A DNA stretch of 64,000 bases from Siderastrea siderea (lineage: Eukaryota > Cnidaria > Anthozoa > Scleractinia > Rhizangiidae): assembly GCA_964030785.1 (NCBI GenBank), contig OZ034970.1, forward strand, positions 36,087,943 to 36,151,942, in the 5' to 3' direction. This document shows positions 1-12,196 of the stretch, piece by piece. Both the position numbers and the translations under genes were made by a program. Position 1 is the stretch's first letter. The number at the start of each line of letters is the position of its first letter. Under the pieces are notes generated by a model that did no database searches, was not told where the DNA came from, and saw only the letters and a program-made list of their open reading frames with translations.

Positions 1-751
1 CCAGGACCCCCTGGACCTGAAGGTTGCAGAGGCTCGCCTGGACCCGGGAATCTAACTCTCTGTCAGTACAAGAACAAAAAGGAAATGGCACAAACTGCGG
101 GGCAATCAGCAGATTCTGTGGTTGTGCTTTGGGAAGATGAACATAAGGTGAGGCCTAGAGAAACATGCAAAAACTTTAAATAGTTTAAATAGCTTTCCAA
201 TAGCACGTTACACTTCAGTTGCAACGGGACAATTAATAGAAATATGTAGAACAACACATTTAACTTGCTACTCTTGAGAGAAAATTGTCATTGTTTGAGA
301 TACTCTCAAACGTGACTTGCTTTACCATATTCCCCTCATTCCCCCTGAAGTTTGATTTCCTTGTCAGCTATCAACTTTCCCTGTCATCATCTAGGACCCG
401 TATGTACAAAGAGTCCTCTACAATTAATGTAGTGACGACGCGGAATGCGATACCGTCTGAACTAAGAGAACGAAAGGACTTCTAAGCAAATAAATAAATA
501 AATAAATAAACAAAATTTCTTCTGCTGTTGGTTAACTCCTGAACCATTTGAAAAAGGTGTGGTTTTTTTTCCAGGACATGAAAATTGTTCGCGTCACGTG
601 TTCAACAGAGTTAGCTGCAGAGTACATTTTCAGGGATGCACGTGTTGATCCTAGAACAAACACCACCGTGTACAGTTGCCATTGTAAAGGACAGTCACAA
701 CTGCTTTTTAACATTCACACAAGAACCATGGTGTGTGTTATACACTACTAG
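1..751 (+). CDS. Collagen-like membrane protein, copy 1 (3' end only)
   Basis: Last two coding exons of a gene that begins upstream of the window. The exon at 1-147 carries Gly-X-Y triplets followed by a non-collagen segment containing NLTLCQY and ends at a GT donor (148-149). The terminal exon 575-751 follows a T-rich AG acceptor (573-574), is joined in phase 0, and ends in TAG at 749-751. It encodes a small Cys-containing domain (VTCSTE, YSCHCKG, MVCVIHY). The same exon pair recurs at 6673-7095 and 9816-10007, which supports the structure. A candidate poly(A) signal AATAAA lies at 1036-1041. By comparison with copy 2 the full protein is probably a type II membrane collagen. The C-terminal domain is not one I can name; its Cys residues may form disulphides that register the trimer (inference). 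Confidence 0.72.
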
Positions 752-861
752 ATTTGTTCCATGATAAGTTAAACACACTGAATTTAGGGGTACTTCTTAA
801 TACTCCACCAAAAATGTGCAGGTTATGGATCCCTCAAGATCTGAATGACTGTTGATTGATT

Positions 862-975
862 GACTGACTGACTGACTGACTGACTGACTGACGGACTGAC
901 GGACGGACGGACGGACAGACAGACCGATGGACAGACCGACCGACCGACCGACTGACAGACTGACTGACTGAGTGA
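862..975. repeat. GACT/GACG tetranucleotide microsatellite
   Basis: Degenerate tandem tetranucleotide array (GACT grading into GACG, GACC and GACA) in the 3' flank of collagen-like copy 1. It probably lies within the 3' untranslated region, before the AATAAA at 1036. Confidence 0.85.
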
Positions 976-1542
976 TAGCCAGATTTATTGCCCTACTGAC
1001 TGATAAACAAAAATTACAGCAGACTACGATAATGAAATAAAAACTAACTAAGTAGCTACATTAAGTGAAAACAATAGTAGAGGAACTTAAAGAAATGAAA
1101 TGCAAAATGTAATTTTAAAAAAGCTGTGAGATTATAACATTGGATGAGCGCAAAAGGTGGGAAGAGCAGTGGGCAAATGAAATGGATCGAATAAATTTTT
1201 TAGAATAAATGGGTGTCATTTGTCGTTAAAAAGTTTGGCAGCTTTGTTTTTGATTGTGATGTATCGTTCAATCATTACATTTTCCTGGAACTGCAAGTCA
1301 AACAAAGAAAAAAGTAAGGGTTCTTCAGCCAAATTACTTTGTATATGAAAAATTTCGCGATTAGAAGCGCTAAGGTAAGCACCCGATGATATTTGCAAGG
1401 TTGAACAGAATAAGTCCATAAGGAAGTGTTGAGTCGGACAAGTTAATATGTTTGTTCGTGTTTTTTGTCCACCAGGAGTAAAATTGGCTCTTTATAGTGA
1501 TCCTAAAAATTGGTGACAGTCCCCCTTTAATAAAAGGTATTA

Positions 1543-2060
1543 GTAGACATTCACTGCGGTGTGCTACGAATACGCGAATCTGATTGGCTAATTAAATTGC
1601 TGACATACATCGATCGTGCACGCTGACCTTGGAAAGCAAAATTGCTCTAGGTCTCTTTGTTTTGGAAATCATAACACTGATAGCCAGAATTGCGCTGCTT
1701 TCCGACTGCAATCATTTAGTAGTCTAACAAAACCCTTCGAACACTCTTCGTGGTTTTTTTTATGATCAATAGTTGGTGCGGCTGTGCCTCGATTACTACT
1801 TCAAAAGATGCAATCGCCCGGATGGGTTTTCTCTCGCCCAAAAAACAACTTTAATATGCACTGTGCACCTATGTCATGTTTTCTTGGCGTCTTTGTTCAG
1901 TGTTTGCCAAAGGTGTCATAGAAAACGAGAATGAGCACACTTCCTGATTATTTGAGACATTTTGGTAGGCATTGGAGATACATCCTTCACGCCAAATACG
2001 GTCAGGCTTGCGGCCACAGGATTTTAACACTGGTGAATTTAGAACAGACTCCTGCAAATG
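1543..2060 (+). repeat. Duplicated 3' flank of the collagen-like gene (copy 1)
   Basis: Starts with AAAGGTATTAGTAGACATYC and is closely matched by 11060-11490, for example the shared stretch CGCACGCTGACCTTGGAAAG. The spacing from the terminal collagen exon is similar in both places, so the tandem duplication included downstream non-coding DNA. I see no convincing coding content. Confidence 0.6.
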
Positions 2061-2616
2061 TGATTTATTTCGGTTTGTTCCTTTAATAAAGATTATATGT
2101 TATTAAGAAGTTGGTGTGGTGGAATTGACCGTTATTTCCAATGTTTAGAGCGGCTTAGGATGATACTTGACAATTGGAGTTTTTTTTATGACGAAGGGTA
2201 ATTTAATTTTTTCCTTATATAATAATTCCATTAGAGTTCAAAACAGCTGTGATGGGACGAAGCAGCGGTTAAAGGGGGAGGGGGCTTGTAAACGGGGCGG
2301 GGAGGGGGACAAGGGGGCTTGTGACCGGGATTTTACTGAACTGTGATGCATGCTTCCCTCAGCAAAGGCAACCTTGCTCCCAGTACCTATAAGCCCTGAC
2401 TCGTCCCCAGTCGTCTTCATAACGCGAGCGGCACTTGAAGTGTGAGAGCAAGGGGTTATGGGACAACCCTTGCGCTCCCGTGCCGCGCGCGTTATGAAGA
2501 CGACTGGGGAAGAGTCAGCTATAAGCTTGCATGATAACTTGACAAGCCCGAAAGAATGCCACTTTTTATGTTATCGAGTCTTTACCATCCTCTACCATCC
2601 TCTAATCAGATGGAGA

Positions 2617-2945
2617 CCCTGCCCTCAGCGTTGCCGCGCCTAAACTGTGGAATTCCGTTCCTTATGAAATCAGAACTGCTGAATACTCAAACCAATTTAA
2701 ATCTAAAATGAAAACTCGTATGTTTCGTATTGTATATTTTTAACCTTTTGTGGACTTTGACATTGCACTTTTTTAATCGTTATTATTTTCTGATGATAGC
2801 TTTTTAACTATTGTCACCACAAGATTTATCGATTTCTAGAAAAGTTTTTTTACTCGTTTTTAATTATTTTATAGTTTATATTTCTGGTTAAGCACTTTGG
2901 GGCCTTAGTATAAAGCGCTCTAGAAATGACAAACTAGTATTAGTA
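2617..2945 (+). mobile_element. 3' end of a CR1/L2-type LINE (decayed)
   Basis: One frame at about 2617-2742 reads as the C-terminus of a non-LTR reverse-transcriptase polyprotein (APKLWNSVPYEIRTAEYS, then FKSKMKTRMF and a stop). The pattern APKLWNSLP...FK..LKT.LF is the usual end of CR1/L2/Rex-type ORF2 proteins. It is followed by an AT-rich tail and a segment resembling LINE 3' ends. Only about 40 codons remain, so it is a 5'-truncated dead copy. Confidence 0.6.
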
Positions 2946-4030
2946 CTGGTACGGGGCAGGCTCCTGTTCGGGGGAAGCCCCTCAGGTGGAGCCTCCACAG
3001 CGAAAATGAAATACCCAGGGTATTTCATTTTTCCTGTTCCCTTCTGGTCTTGTCTGATCATGTTTCTTTATCGCTTATGGGAGGTGTAAATGAAGGTAAG
3101 AACTCACAAATTTTCTAATAATTACGTTAATTTCTTATCGAAGTGGATAACAAAGATTGCGTGCAATTCTCTCATTCAAAAGTATTAGCGTAGAGCAAGG
3201 TCATGAATGCCATCAAGATCATACTTGCTTTGGTTGTCAAATATTTTCCACCCAAAGTGGGGTTTCTGGTTGCCCGATTTAAAACCTTTCTCGCCTTGTC
3301 GTCATAACATGTTGTAATAGAGTCGAGTGAGGAACTCTTTAACAGAGAGCCTTATATTTGCAATTGACGCTGTCCACCATAAGACTGTTGCGTCGTTTTA
3401 ATAAAACTACAATTGCGGAAAAGTTATTCCTGAAACTGGTTTGCAAACTCATCGGAATTAAGCGACAAATAAAAATTATGTCGTAACAGTACTCTATCTT
3501 TTCAGTCTTATCCTTTAGTATTAATTTTCTTAAAATGAAAAAAATTCAGTTTCAATGATTTTCGAGTGGGCGACAACTTCGCTTGGGTCTCTCTCTCTTC
3601 AACATCTCGAGGGTATGAATATATGTCTATCAAAAGTAAAGTTTCGAGGTCATCAATTTCGATATTTATACTTTCATTACTTTTGGGTACCTATAACGAG
3701 TACTACGTCTACGTGAAAACATACCATTGTTAGTTCTGTGAATTAAACCCTGCGCGAGAATGACTCAGACAATATAAAGAGTGTTAAAGAGATTAACTTT
3801 ACCACAAGCTTATTAAGTTTGACTTGCCTTTTCATGCACTGTTTGAACCAAATTTGAGGTCAACAAATTGCACGATTGCTGTTGCCGGGACACGTATTTT
3901 TCACAAACTAGGAAAACGGAACATAGTTTTCTAGTTAATAAACGAGATAAACTCTGCGTCCTCAATAGATGTAAATTGCAATTTCTAGAGCTAGTACTGA
4001 ACAAACAACAAAACGCCCAATTATCTCCCT
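2946..4030. other. Non-coding, no gene seen
   Basis: Between the LINE remnant and the N-terminal exon of collagen-like copy 2. A short near-palindrome (AAATACCCAGGGTATTTCATT, about 3008-3028) is the only structure I noticed. It probably contains the promoter and 5' UTR of the next gene, but no element can be assigned with confidence. Confidence 0.4.
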
Positions 4031-5443
4031 ATGCAGCGATCACAAGAAAAGCAGGAAACTCCACAATATGAGATGATGGCATCGGTTGATAAAACTGACT
4101 CGGCAAAGAAAGCTAGCTTCGAAATGCAACTTCCTGGAAAAGGAAGCGACATTGAGATTCCACAAGTCGAGATGGTTGTCAAGTAGGAGTCTACGAGGTT
4201 GTTGCGAATACAAACACTGGTTTCCAGAAGTTGGAATCGAAACCACACCGAACGGGGCCATGAAGCTGTGTATGAATCATTGACCGCCATAACATTAGCA
4301 ACCAAACAACAAATGCTTTTATTCCGTCGCATGATGTATTTGATAAGCCTGCTTCTTGTGATAGTCTTCCTGACAGCTGCAGCCAGCCTGGTTTTGACGA
4401 TCCCGATAAAGATATGTGTGGAAAAACTTTGAATTTGAATCAACCCACCTCCGCACCAGGTACGTAGCCAGTACGGGAAGAGTTCAACTTGTTGTCGGCC
4501 GCTTACCAAAAGTCAGACTTGACTCCAAATTTTTATGTTATTTTTCTTTTATTTTGTTAGCTTCGCCAAAAAAATAAACAAACATACAACGTAACTAAAC
4601 TAAATATTATCATGCCCTATTTCAGACAGGCTATGGGTAGTTAACGATTTATTATTTAGGTTTATACGCTGTTTATCTACTTGCCACAAGCAGTCATTTG
4701 GAATTTGTGCTGTTCGTATTTTGTCAGGGTGGCATGTTAAGGCTGGTTCCATATGATCGCTACGATCGCTGAAAAAAAAACGTTCAGCAATCGTTCCGAT
4801 CATGTAGAAACCACTTTTTTTAGCAATCGTAGCGATCACAGTAATCATATGGAAACCAGCCCACATTGAAACTGCTTAGCGATCAGAGTCACAACGATCG
4901 CTCAACTTTTTTGGTAGTGATCGTAGCGATCATATGGAAACCAGCCTTAATGCATCTCACTGATGACTTGGATGAGAAGCTAGCAACTTGGTAGTTTAGT
5001 CTTGGAAGCATTATTTATATGTGCCAGATTAGGACAGGAGATACTTCGATAGCGCGGAGTATCCTTAGATTTCCACATTTTTAATATCTTGTACTTCATG
5101 TTAGAATTATCGTTTACCAACTTCATTCAATTCATTTTACTTTATTTAATTTTACAGTCCGATACTTAATTATAATGTGCGCTGACACCAACTCATCGTG
5201 TCAATTTAAGAGTTGGCAAAATACTTTTATGCCGTAGGGAGTGGATCGACAGAATACATTGAGAGGGCCCATTTTGAAGTGCTGAAAGCAGAAAATTCAG
5301 ACGTGAGAGAAGCGTTGAATTCTACTCGTCAAGAGCTGAACGACCTGAGGAAAAGAATCAAGGAAATGGATGTGACCTTCATTCAGGACAAACTAAAACT
5401 GCAAAGCATGGCAATAGCTAAGTTAATAAACCTAACTACACTG
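4031..5443 (+). pseudogene. N-terminal exons of collagen-like copy 2, apparently eroded
   Basis: The exon at about 4031-4459 (donor GT at 4460) begins with ATG and reads like the cytosolic part and transmembrane helix of a type II membrane protein, but coding-like stretches lie in different frames. MQRSQEKQETPQYEMM runs into an in-frame TAG at 4184; the next frame gives VGVYEVVANTNTGFQKLESK; the first frame resumes with HEAVYESL and the hydrophobic MMYLISLLLVIVFLTAAAS; a third change gives DMCGKTLNLNQPTSAP up to the donor. Three YEx-hydrophobic motifs occur. The exon ending at 5443 encodes a likely coiled coil (NSTRQELNDLRKRIKEMD) and joins the collagen exon in phase 0, but it has a TAA at 5207, shortly after the strong acceptor at 5157. 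Either this copy is degenerating at its 5' end or the assembly has indels. Confidence 0.5.
4737..4950. mobile_element. TTAA-ended MITE
   Basis: A 214-bp inverted-repeat element in the intron of collagen-like copy 2. The left end TTAAGGCTGGTTCCATATGA and the right end (reverse complement TTAAGGCTGGTTTCCATATG) match for about 30 bp. The motif ATCGTAGCGATC recurs inside. TTAA at both borders suggests piggyBac-type target choice. Confidence 0.8.
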
Positions 5444-6672
5444 GTGAGGGCAACTAATAACTTTTTGGAATGGTTTTCAATGCAGTGTCGTCAGTGAAGG
5501 TGGCGCCACTTTCTAATCCAGTTTGAAGTTTAACCGAAACCAATTCAGCGGTATCTCTTGCTCGCAGGCGCTTTCACGCGCTTGACGCCTGTGACACGAA
5601 TTTGTTTCAATTTGATTGGTCTGATTGATTTGCGTTTGTGACTGGACACAGTGGCTACTTTAGTTTTAGGTTCACGGCTCTCAACTGAAAAGGTCGTAAG
5701 TCCTGAAAACGACTTATTGGTGACATTGACTGACGTTTCGACAACCTGAGCGGAAGTCATCATCAGAGTCATGACTTTCTCTAAGGCTCTCGAAACGACA
5801 ATGTCACCACAGTCCTTCTCGCGACTTCACTCACCCGGGCGATCATACTTCACCGACTTATGATATGACTCCTAGTATATTATTTATATTCATTTCTAGC
5901 GTTTCTATAGTTATCTGTTGAATCTTCAACCTCCCACGGGTGCCAAAGCATGGACGTTATCTGAACTTTCTATCACATAACAATGGGTTTAATAAAAAGA
6001 GTGGATTGACCGGTATAACTTTTTGCTATATACCACACGAATGAACAGTGCTTTTCGCACGCTCTGATTGGCCACCCAAACTAACTCGGAACATTGGTCG
6101 CCATATTACTGCTTTAAATGGTCAAACTTTAGGATTTCCAAAGTCTCAAAAGTTAACAACATTCAAGGTTTGCTTAACCCTTTCGCCACGGGAGAGCACT
6201 TATGTGCTTGTGAAGTCACTGCTTGTTCAAAACTGGCCGAAAATCACCAAAATCTTCTTGTATAGATCTACTCATTGAAAGCATTTAATTGTGAACCCCT
6301 CACCCCTCCCTATACATGATATAGTTCGCCCCCCGTGGAAATTTTGAAATTTTTTTCTACAATAATTATGTGGCCTCTATTGCGTTTGTTATATTCATCG
6401 AGAGCTGTAAAATAAGGTATAGTTTAGTGGTATAGCTAATATGTATGAAGATTTTGAATTCTTTAGACTTTTTCGTTCTCTCTTTTCAGACCATCGTTTG
6501 TCAAAGTTTTCACTTCCTTGGTGGTTGATGATGCGATTTGGAATATACACATAAACAGCTTTCAGATGATATATCATACATGGGTATAGGGGGTCTATTC
6601 ATTAAATTTAAAAAAGCCCCTGCAATTTAGAGCTGAAAGGGTTAAACATGAATGTAACTGCTTCTTGTTCAG

Positions 6673-9600
6673 GTTAATAAAAATGGATCAGGGCCCCCAG
6701 GGCCGCCAGGCAAGGATGGCATGAATGGTCAACCCGGTCCTCCAGGCCCACAAGGACCTGCAGGACCCAAGGGCTTTAATGGGACACAAGGACCTATGGG
6801 ACCTGCTGGATCACAAGGACCAAGAGGACTTCAAGGGATCATAGGACCGATGGGCTTTAATGGCTCTCAGGGCCCACCAGGACCCCCTGGACCTGGGGGC
6901 CTTAGAGGACCACCTGGATACAATGGTTCTCAATGTAGCGGAGGCTGCTCAGGTGCACCAGGCCCTCCCGGTCCACCAGGTAGGCCTGGACCCGGGAATC
7001 TAACTCTCTGTCAGTACAGGAACAAAAAGGAAGTTGCGCAAACAGCAGGGAGCAATGCAGATTCTGTGGTTATACTTCGGGAAGATGAACACAAGGTAAG
7101 GCCTAGAGAAACATGCAAGACTATAAATAGTGGCAGTTAGTTGCGACATGATAACTACAGTAGATTCGCCTTATCTCGAACGAGCGAGGGAAACCAAAAG
7201 TTGTTCCAGATAACGGGAGCTCGAGACAGCAAAAAGTAAATAAGTGAGCAAATCAACCAAAGAAAACGGGTTTCGTTTCGAGGTAGGAGGGGATTCGTGT
7301 TAGCTGGGGTCTACCGTGCGCGTATGTAAAACAGCACACATATTGTTTTCATATGCAATGTTGTCCTAAAGGGAACCTCCACTGTTACAAGAAATTGACG
7401 TTAAATTGTTGGACTTTAAGTCTTAATTTCAGTTCTTAAGTTATCAAGTAGAAAGAAAGTTCTAGTGTACCAAAGAGTTTGATAGGAAGATCACCCGTTT
7501 TCGCTTTTAAATTTCCAGCGCGCTTCCATTTTGAATTTTTATGACGCCATATGTTTGTCACTATTGTTGCATACAAAAGAAAGTTGCTTTATAACAGTAG
7601 TGGCAACCATCTGACGTCATAGAAATTCACACTGGCAGCGCGCGGGAAATTCAAAAGCGAAAATAGGTTATATTCATACCTAACTTATTGGTACACAAAA
7701 CTTTCTTTTCAGTTGTTAGCTTAAAGAATTGAAATTTAGACTTTATTTCCAACAATTTAACGCCCAGTTTTTGTAACAGTGGAGGTTCCCTTGAAAGAGA
7801 GAGTTGTTATTGTCTGCCACAGAGGAGATGGTCTCCAATTTATCAAACTGACCTGTTTTCATGTATTTTTCTCATTGCCCCTAACGTTTGACTTCCTAAA
7901 AAGTACAACAAGATCCACATTTCAAAAAAGGAGATATCAATATGTGGAGGACTCATTCAAGAAAATGTCTGCCATAATTCAGCCAAATCAGTCAATAACG
8001 GTTAAAAACGAATAACAAACGAAGCATCACGACGTGCACTTTTTGGTCAATAAATAACCACACTTCATTTCCTAATAATCGATACCCCCTGGACCTGGGA
8101 ATCTGACTCTCTGTTTATCCTTGTGGGAGAACAGCGAGGCTTCCTCCAAAGATGACGAGGCTAAGAGGGGACTGTGCGAGGGGAGGGCTGAGGGGGCTTT
8201 AGCCCCCCCCCCCACCCCCCACCTTTTCTGGTGCCTTTAAAAAATATGAATGAAAAAGTTGAGAACTTACTAGTTTTAGGGTTAATCAGTTCTCAGTCTT
8301 TCCTAGTTAGATCTAATTTTCATATGGACCAAACAGGAACGGAATACTGCAGCTCCAAGTGCTCAAATCGCCTTGCCCTCATTTGGCTTAATTAGTTGAA
8401 ACTCACATGCGCTGTACGGGACTCCCTCTCTGAGGCGGTCAGCGGTTAGGACAGACTGACTTTAGTGAAATATATATTTCATGGTACTTAACTCAGTTTT
8501 ATCAGTTGGCGTTATTCTATAATGAGAAAATACTGTATAGGTTTGCTTGTAGGCCTGCGACGAGATTCAGACCTTGCCAGCTTGACGTCTTAAAATGTGT
8601 TTAGATATTAAAGAACATGTCAAGGCGCATTATTTTGGGACTACATAAACTGACAACTTTTATCACACTTGGCCGCTCCAGATGCACTGTTAGAAAAAGT
8701 TTTCGCATGAAGCTGTCCCCACCTCCCTTCACACTTGAGCGATCCAGTTAGCCCCCCCCCCCCCGCCCCACTTTAAAATAGGCCGTACGATCGCTATCAT
8801 TCAATTTTACCATCTGTAACTTATGGCCTTGTCACGTGGGATTCGTGCTCAAATGATGACCTTTTTGCTTCCTTGGAAAGACTACACTGTAGAGCCGCGA
8901 GGATAATTTTTGAGGAACCTAAGGACATGAGATCAAAGGACGTATTACAATATGAAAAATTGGTCCAAGTCACACAAAAGTCACAAATTAGCTTTGATAA
9001 AACTCATGCACAAAGACGTATTGCAATACGTTTCCTCAGTTGTTATGATAATAAAGGAATTGAACGTGACTCAAGTACTCTTTCAGATCGCGTAATTTCT
9101 TGATGGTGCCTCGTTTCAGCACAAATTACGGTAATAAATCAAAAGCATATAAAGGCACTACTCTGAGGAACGCAATTATTAGCCAGGACAAAGCGTTCAC
9201 AGACATAAGACACAAGGACATACAAAAGAGGCTAGGTAAAATCGGATTTTTTTTGGGGGGGGGGGTGGGGGGAATTGAAATTTGATGTAACTTCAGTCTC
9301 AGCGGCCTGTTGTAGGCAACCTGAATATATGCACATATGTAATAGTGCTTTTATTCTTACGAGTTGTAGATAGTTGTTAGTCATTTATTTTTGGGCGTTG
9401 CAAATAGTATTTTAGTCAGGTATTTCGTTTGTGCTTTTTTTAATCTTTCGCACCACCCTACAAGCTGTCCAGCGTTTACTTTTATCGTGCTTGAATAAAG
9501 GCTGTCTGTCCGTCTTTCTGTCTGTCCTTTTGTCTGGTTGTTTACAAGTGTTTGAATGGCCCGATTAAATGGCCTTCTTCTTGAATGAATTAAGCCAATT

Positions 9601-10007
9601 AGTAGATTTTCATACCCATAAAATACCTGCCACGCCCAGCAATAGTAGTACCCATATGTATGAAGAAGCCTCTAGTATTAAGCTCGCGAAGACTTGGAAT
9701 GCGCTACCATCTGTACTAAAAAAATTAAAGACCTTTTCACATAAATAAGTAAAATTATTCTGCTGTTCATTAACTCTGAACTGTTTTAAGAGGTGTTATG
9801 TTGTTTTATTTTCAGGGCATGAAAATTGTTGGTGCCACATGTTCAACAGAGAGAGCTGCAGAGTACGTTTTGAGGGACGCAGTTGTTGACCCCAGAACAA
9901 ACACGATCGTGTACAGCTGCCATTGTAAAGGAGCGTCAATACTATTTAGTGGTATAAGAAACATGGTGTGTGTTATACACTACTGGATTTGTCCCATTAT
10001 AAGTTAA
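6673..10007 (+). CDS. Collagen-like membrane protein, copy 2 (collagen and Cys-rich exons)
   Basis: Exon 6673-7095 (141 codons, acceptor AG at 6671-6672, donor GT at 7096-7097) encodes about 26 Gly-X-Y triplets, many of them GPP, GPQ or GFN, interrupted by a short Cys segment ([10 protein letters not shown]), then a non-collagen segment with NLTLCQY. Exon 9816-10007 (acceptor at 9814-9815) encodes the Cys-rich tail with [17 protein letters not shown] and MVCVIHY. Both exons are phase 0. Relative to copy 1 the TAG stop has become TGG, extending the protein by seven residues (WICPIIS). A candidate poly(A) signal is at 10190-10195. With the coiled coil and transmembrane segment of the preceding exons, the layout is that of a type II membrane collagen: cytosolic tail, membrane helix, coiled coil, triple helix, C-terminal domain. 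Whether a full-length product exists depends on the eroded 5' exons. Confidence 0.68.
7369..7792. mobile_element. Hairpin MITE
   Basis: Left end AAGGGAACCTCCACTGTTAC and right end GTAACAGTGGAGGTTCCCTT are perfect inverted repeats, and pairing continues inward (TCGCTTTTAAATTTCCAGCG against CGCGGGAAATTCAAAAGCGA). The whole 424-bp element can therefore fold into a near-complete hairpin. It lies in the large intron between the collagen and Cys-rich exons. Confidence 0.8.
8085..8114 (+). pseudogene. Fragment of the collagen-like exon
   Basis: Thirty bases closely match the end of the Gly-X-Y exon (PGPGNLTLC region) of the neighbouring genes, then similarity stops. It is an isolated relic inside the intron of copy 2, either of a third exon copy or of a local rearrangement. 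Confidence 0.55.
8800..9110 (+). mobile_element. LINE reverse-transcriptase C-terminal remnant
   Basis: One frame reads [20 protein letters not shown] followed by [20 protein letters not shown] and DVLQYEK. This is the familiar segment after the RT domain of invertebrate non-LTR elements (WG.C...L..L..L..RAAR.I). The frame then degenerates. The tail near 9480-9530 (AATAAAGGCTGTCTGTCC and CTGTC repeats) may be its 3' end. Dead copy in an intron. Confidence 0.6.
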
Positions 10008-10195
10008 ACACAGTAACCAAACAGTAACCAAACAAGTGCAGTTGATATGTTACTAACTGTCCGGAATGTAGGACTCATTGATTGTTGTTTTGATGTACTG
10101 GTTGATTGGTTAGTTGGGCGGTATTAACCGAATATGACTGACTGAGTGACCGTCCAACCGACCGTTTGATCGATCGTCAAATTACAGCAAATAAA

Positions 10196-11059
10196 TGCAG
10201 GCATTCTTGTTATAGTTCAAGTTTGAAACAACTTTCTTCGCTAATTTCGATAAAGTTTTACCTTTTCAACGCACAGCTGTAGTGTGAATAAGTGTCAACA
10301 ATTTTTGCCAGTGAGTTGCACATTACAAGTGTGGACGCCATTCTTAATTCTTGTCAAATTTTGTCAAAACCTACCAAACTTTAATAGCGCCGCCATCCTC
10401 TCCCAGAGTTGACAAAGTTATGTCAAATACTAAATTTAATAGAAACGTCAACAAAGTAAATATGATTTGTGTTTTAAGGCGTTCAAAATCGGATGTTCGA
10501 CTTCAAATTGGGCCTAGTATTTACGCATTTTGTTGTTTTAAGAGCGGCCCCGCGCGGACCACTTTACAAAAAGCCCAACTTAATCAAGGTTTTTGGTTGA
10601 GAAATAAGTTTGGTCAGCTCAGTCCGTGGCTGACTGATTCAATGACTGATAGTGACTGATAGATACGTAGTTTGATCAAATCAACAGTTATTAGCGAAGA
10701 AAATAAAAACAAAAACAAATGGTACACAGATAACAAAATTCACAATTTAATTGATTTGCGACAGAAAGGGTACACTTAAAATGGAAATTGTTTCATTTGA
10801 TAGTGATCTAGCGATTGCTCACCGATAAAGCGTTCAGTTTACACAGAGCGCTGTGGTGACGAGTTACAAATGCCTCCAAGGAACATTCTCGCTCTTCAAG
10901 AAATGTCTGACTGATGCCAAGTTCTGAAAACAAAAGGAAGTGTAGATAATTAACTACTGTTCAACGATCGCGCGTTGGATGTGAGGTGATGCATGTATTT
11001 AACCAACGAGGCGGGTTTAATGAGAAAGCTAGACACGAATAACCAAGATTGAGTATTTA
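10196..11059. other. 3' flank of collagen-like copy 2, no gene seen
   Basis: AT-rich DNA after the candidate poly(A) signal. The open frames here start without ATG and show no family features. Confidence 0.4.
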
Positions 11060-11490
11060 ATGAAAGGTATTAGTAGACATCCACTGTGGTCTATTGCGAA
11101 TACGCGAATCTGGTTGGCTAAATTGTCGTTGACTATTTGCTGACATAGAGTGATCGCGCACGCTGACCTTGGAAAGTTAAATTTCTTGAGAGTTTCTTTT
11201 TGGAAATCATCAACAAAATTTCATTGTTTTCCGATTGCAATCATTTTTATGATCAATAGTTAATGCGGCTGCGCCTTTATGACTATTCGCTCATACAGAG
11301 CTGGAAACTTAATTCTAGAAGCACTCGCCATCCGGGCAAGTAACCTGAAAAAGCACTTGCCTGTACTGGGTTTCACTCACCCAAAAGCAGTATTGAATAT
11401 GAAGTGTGCACCTATGTTTTCACGGCTTCTTTGTTCAATGTACGCCAAACGAGTCACAGAAAACGAGAACGAGTACACTTCCTGATTGTT
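11060..11490 (+). repeat. Duplicated 3' flank of the collagen-like gene (copy 2)
   Basis: Matches 1543-2060 over most of its length. It marks the far end of the tandem duplication that produced the two collagen-like genes. Confidence 0.6.
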
Positions 11491-12196
11491 TGTATGCTTG
11501 TTGTTTGTACATCTTCCTTATTGTTTACTGTCAATTCCCATTACTGTTCTACAAAATCAACTTATTATTTTTGGGGTTAACAATGATCTCGGGATAATTT
11601 GAGGACCAAAGGAGAGGTCCGTCAGTTCGATAGAATGTCTGACCACAAAGCAGTAAATCTTCAAGAAATGTGACTGAAAAGTCAGAATACTTTATTTTGT
11701 TGTTAAAAAAAATACTTTGCTATGCTTGTCATATATGCAATAAACAAGTCATTTTGAGAAGTTGCTAATGTTTTTATGAATTTTCCTTACTCAACCAGAC
11801 AAGAAAAAATATTTAACTTTATTCATAAGACTTTCGCTACGCATTGTTGCGAATCCATCAAACTCATTGCAGGTTGGCTCATCGCTTTTTACAAGTCTCA
11901 ATATCAACATGCACGTTCTCCTCACTGTTCTCTTTAATTTTTTATGACGCTAGTTAGGAGAATTTACCTAAAGATCAAAACAGTCATCTTTGGTGATCAT
12001 TTCCTTATTCTCATGACTTGCATGTTTGATCAAGTAGTGATATTGTAGGGAGAAATTAGATGTTTGTCACTATTTGGGCTTAACGGGTCAATAGCCAACG
12101 ATCGGGTGCGTGCAGGTGGTCCTCAAGAAAGTTAGACTTCTTGTGACTTTTTCTGTTAAATAATAACAACAACACCTAAAATTGTTTTCAAGATCA

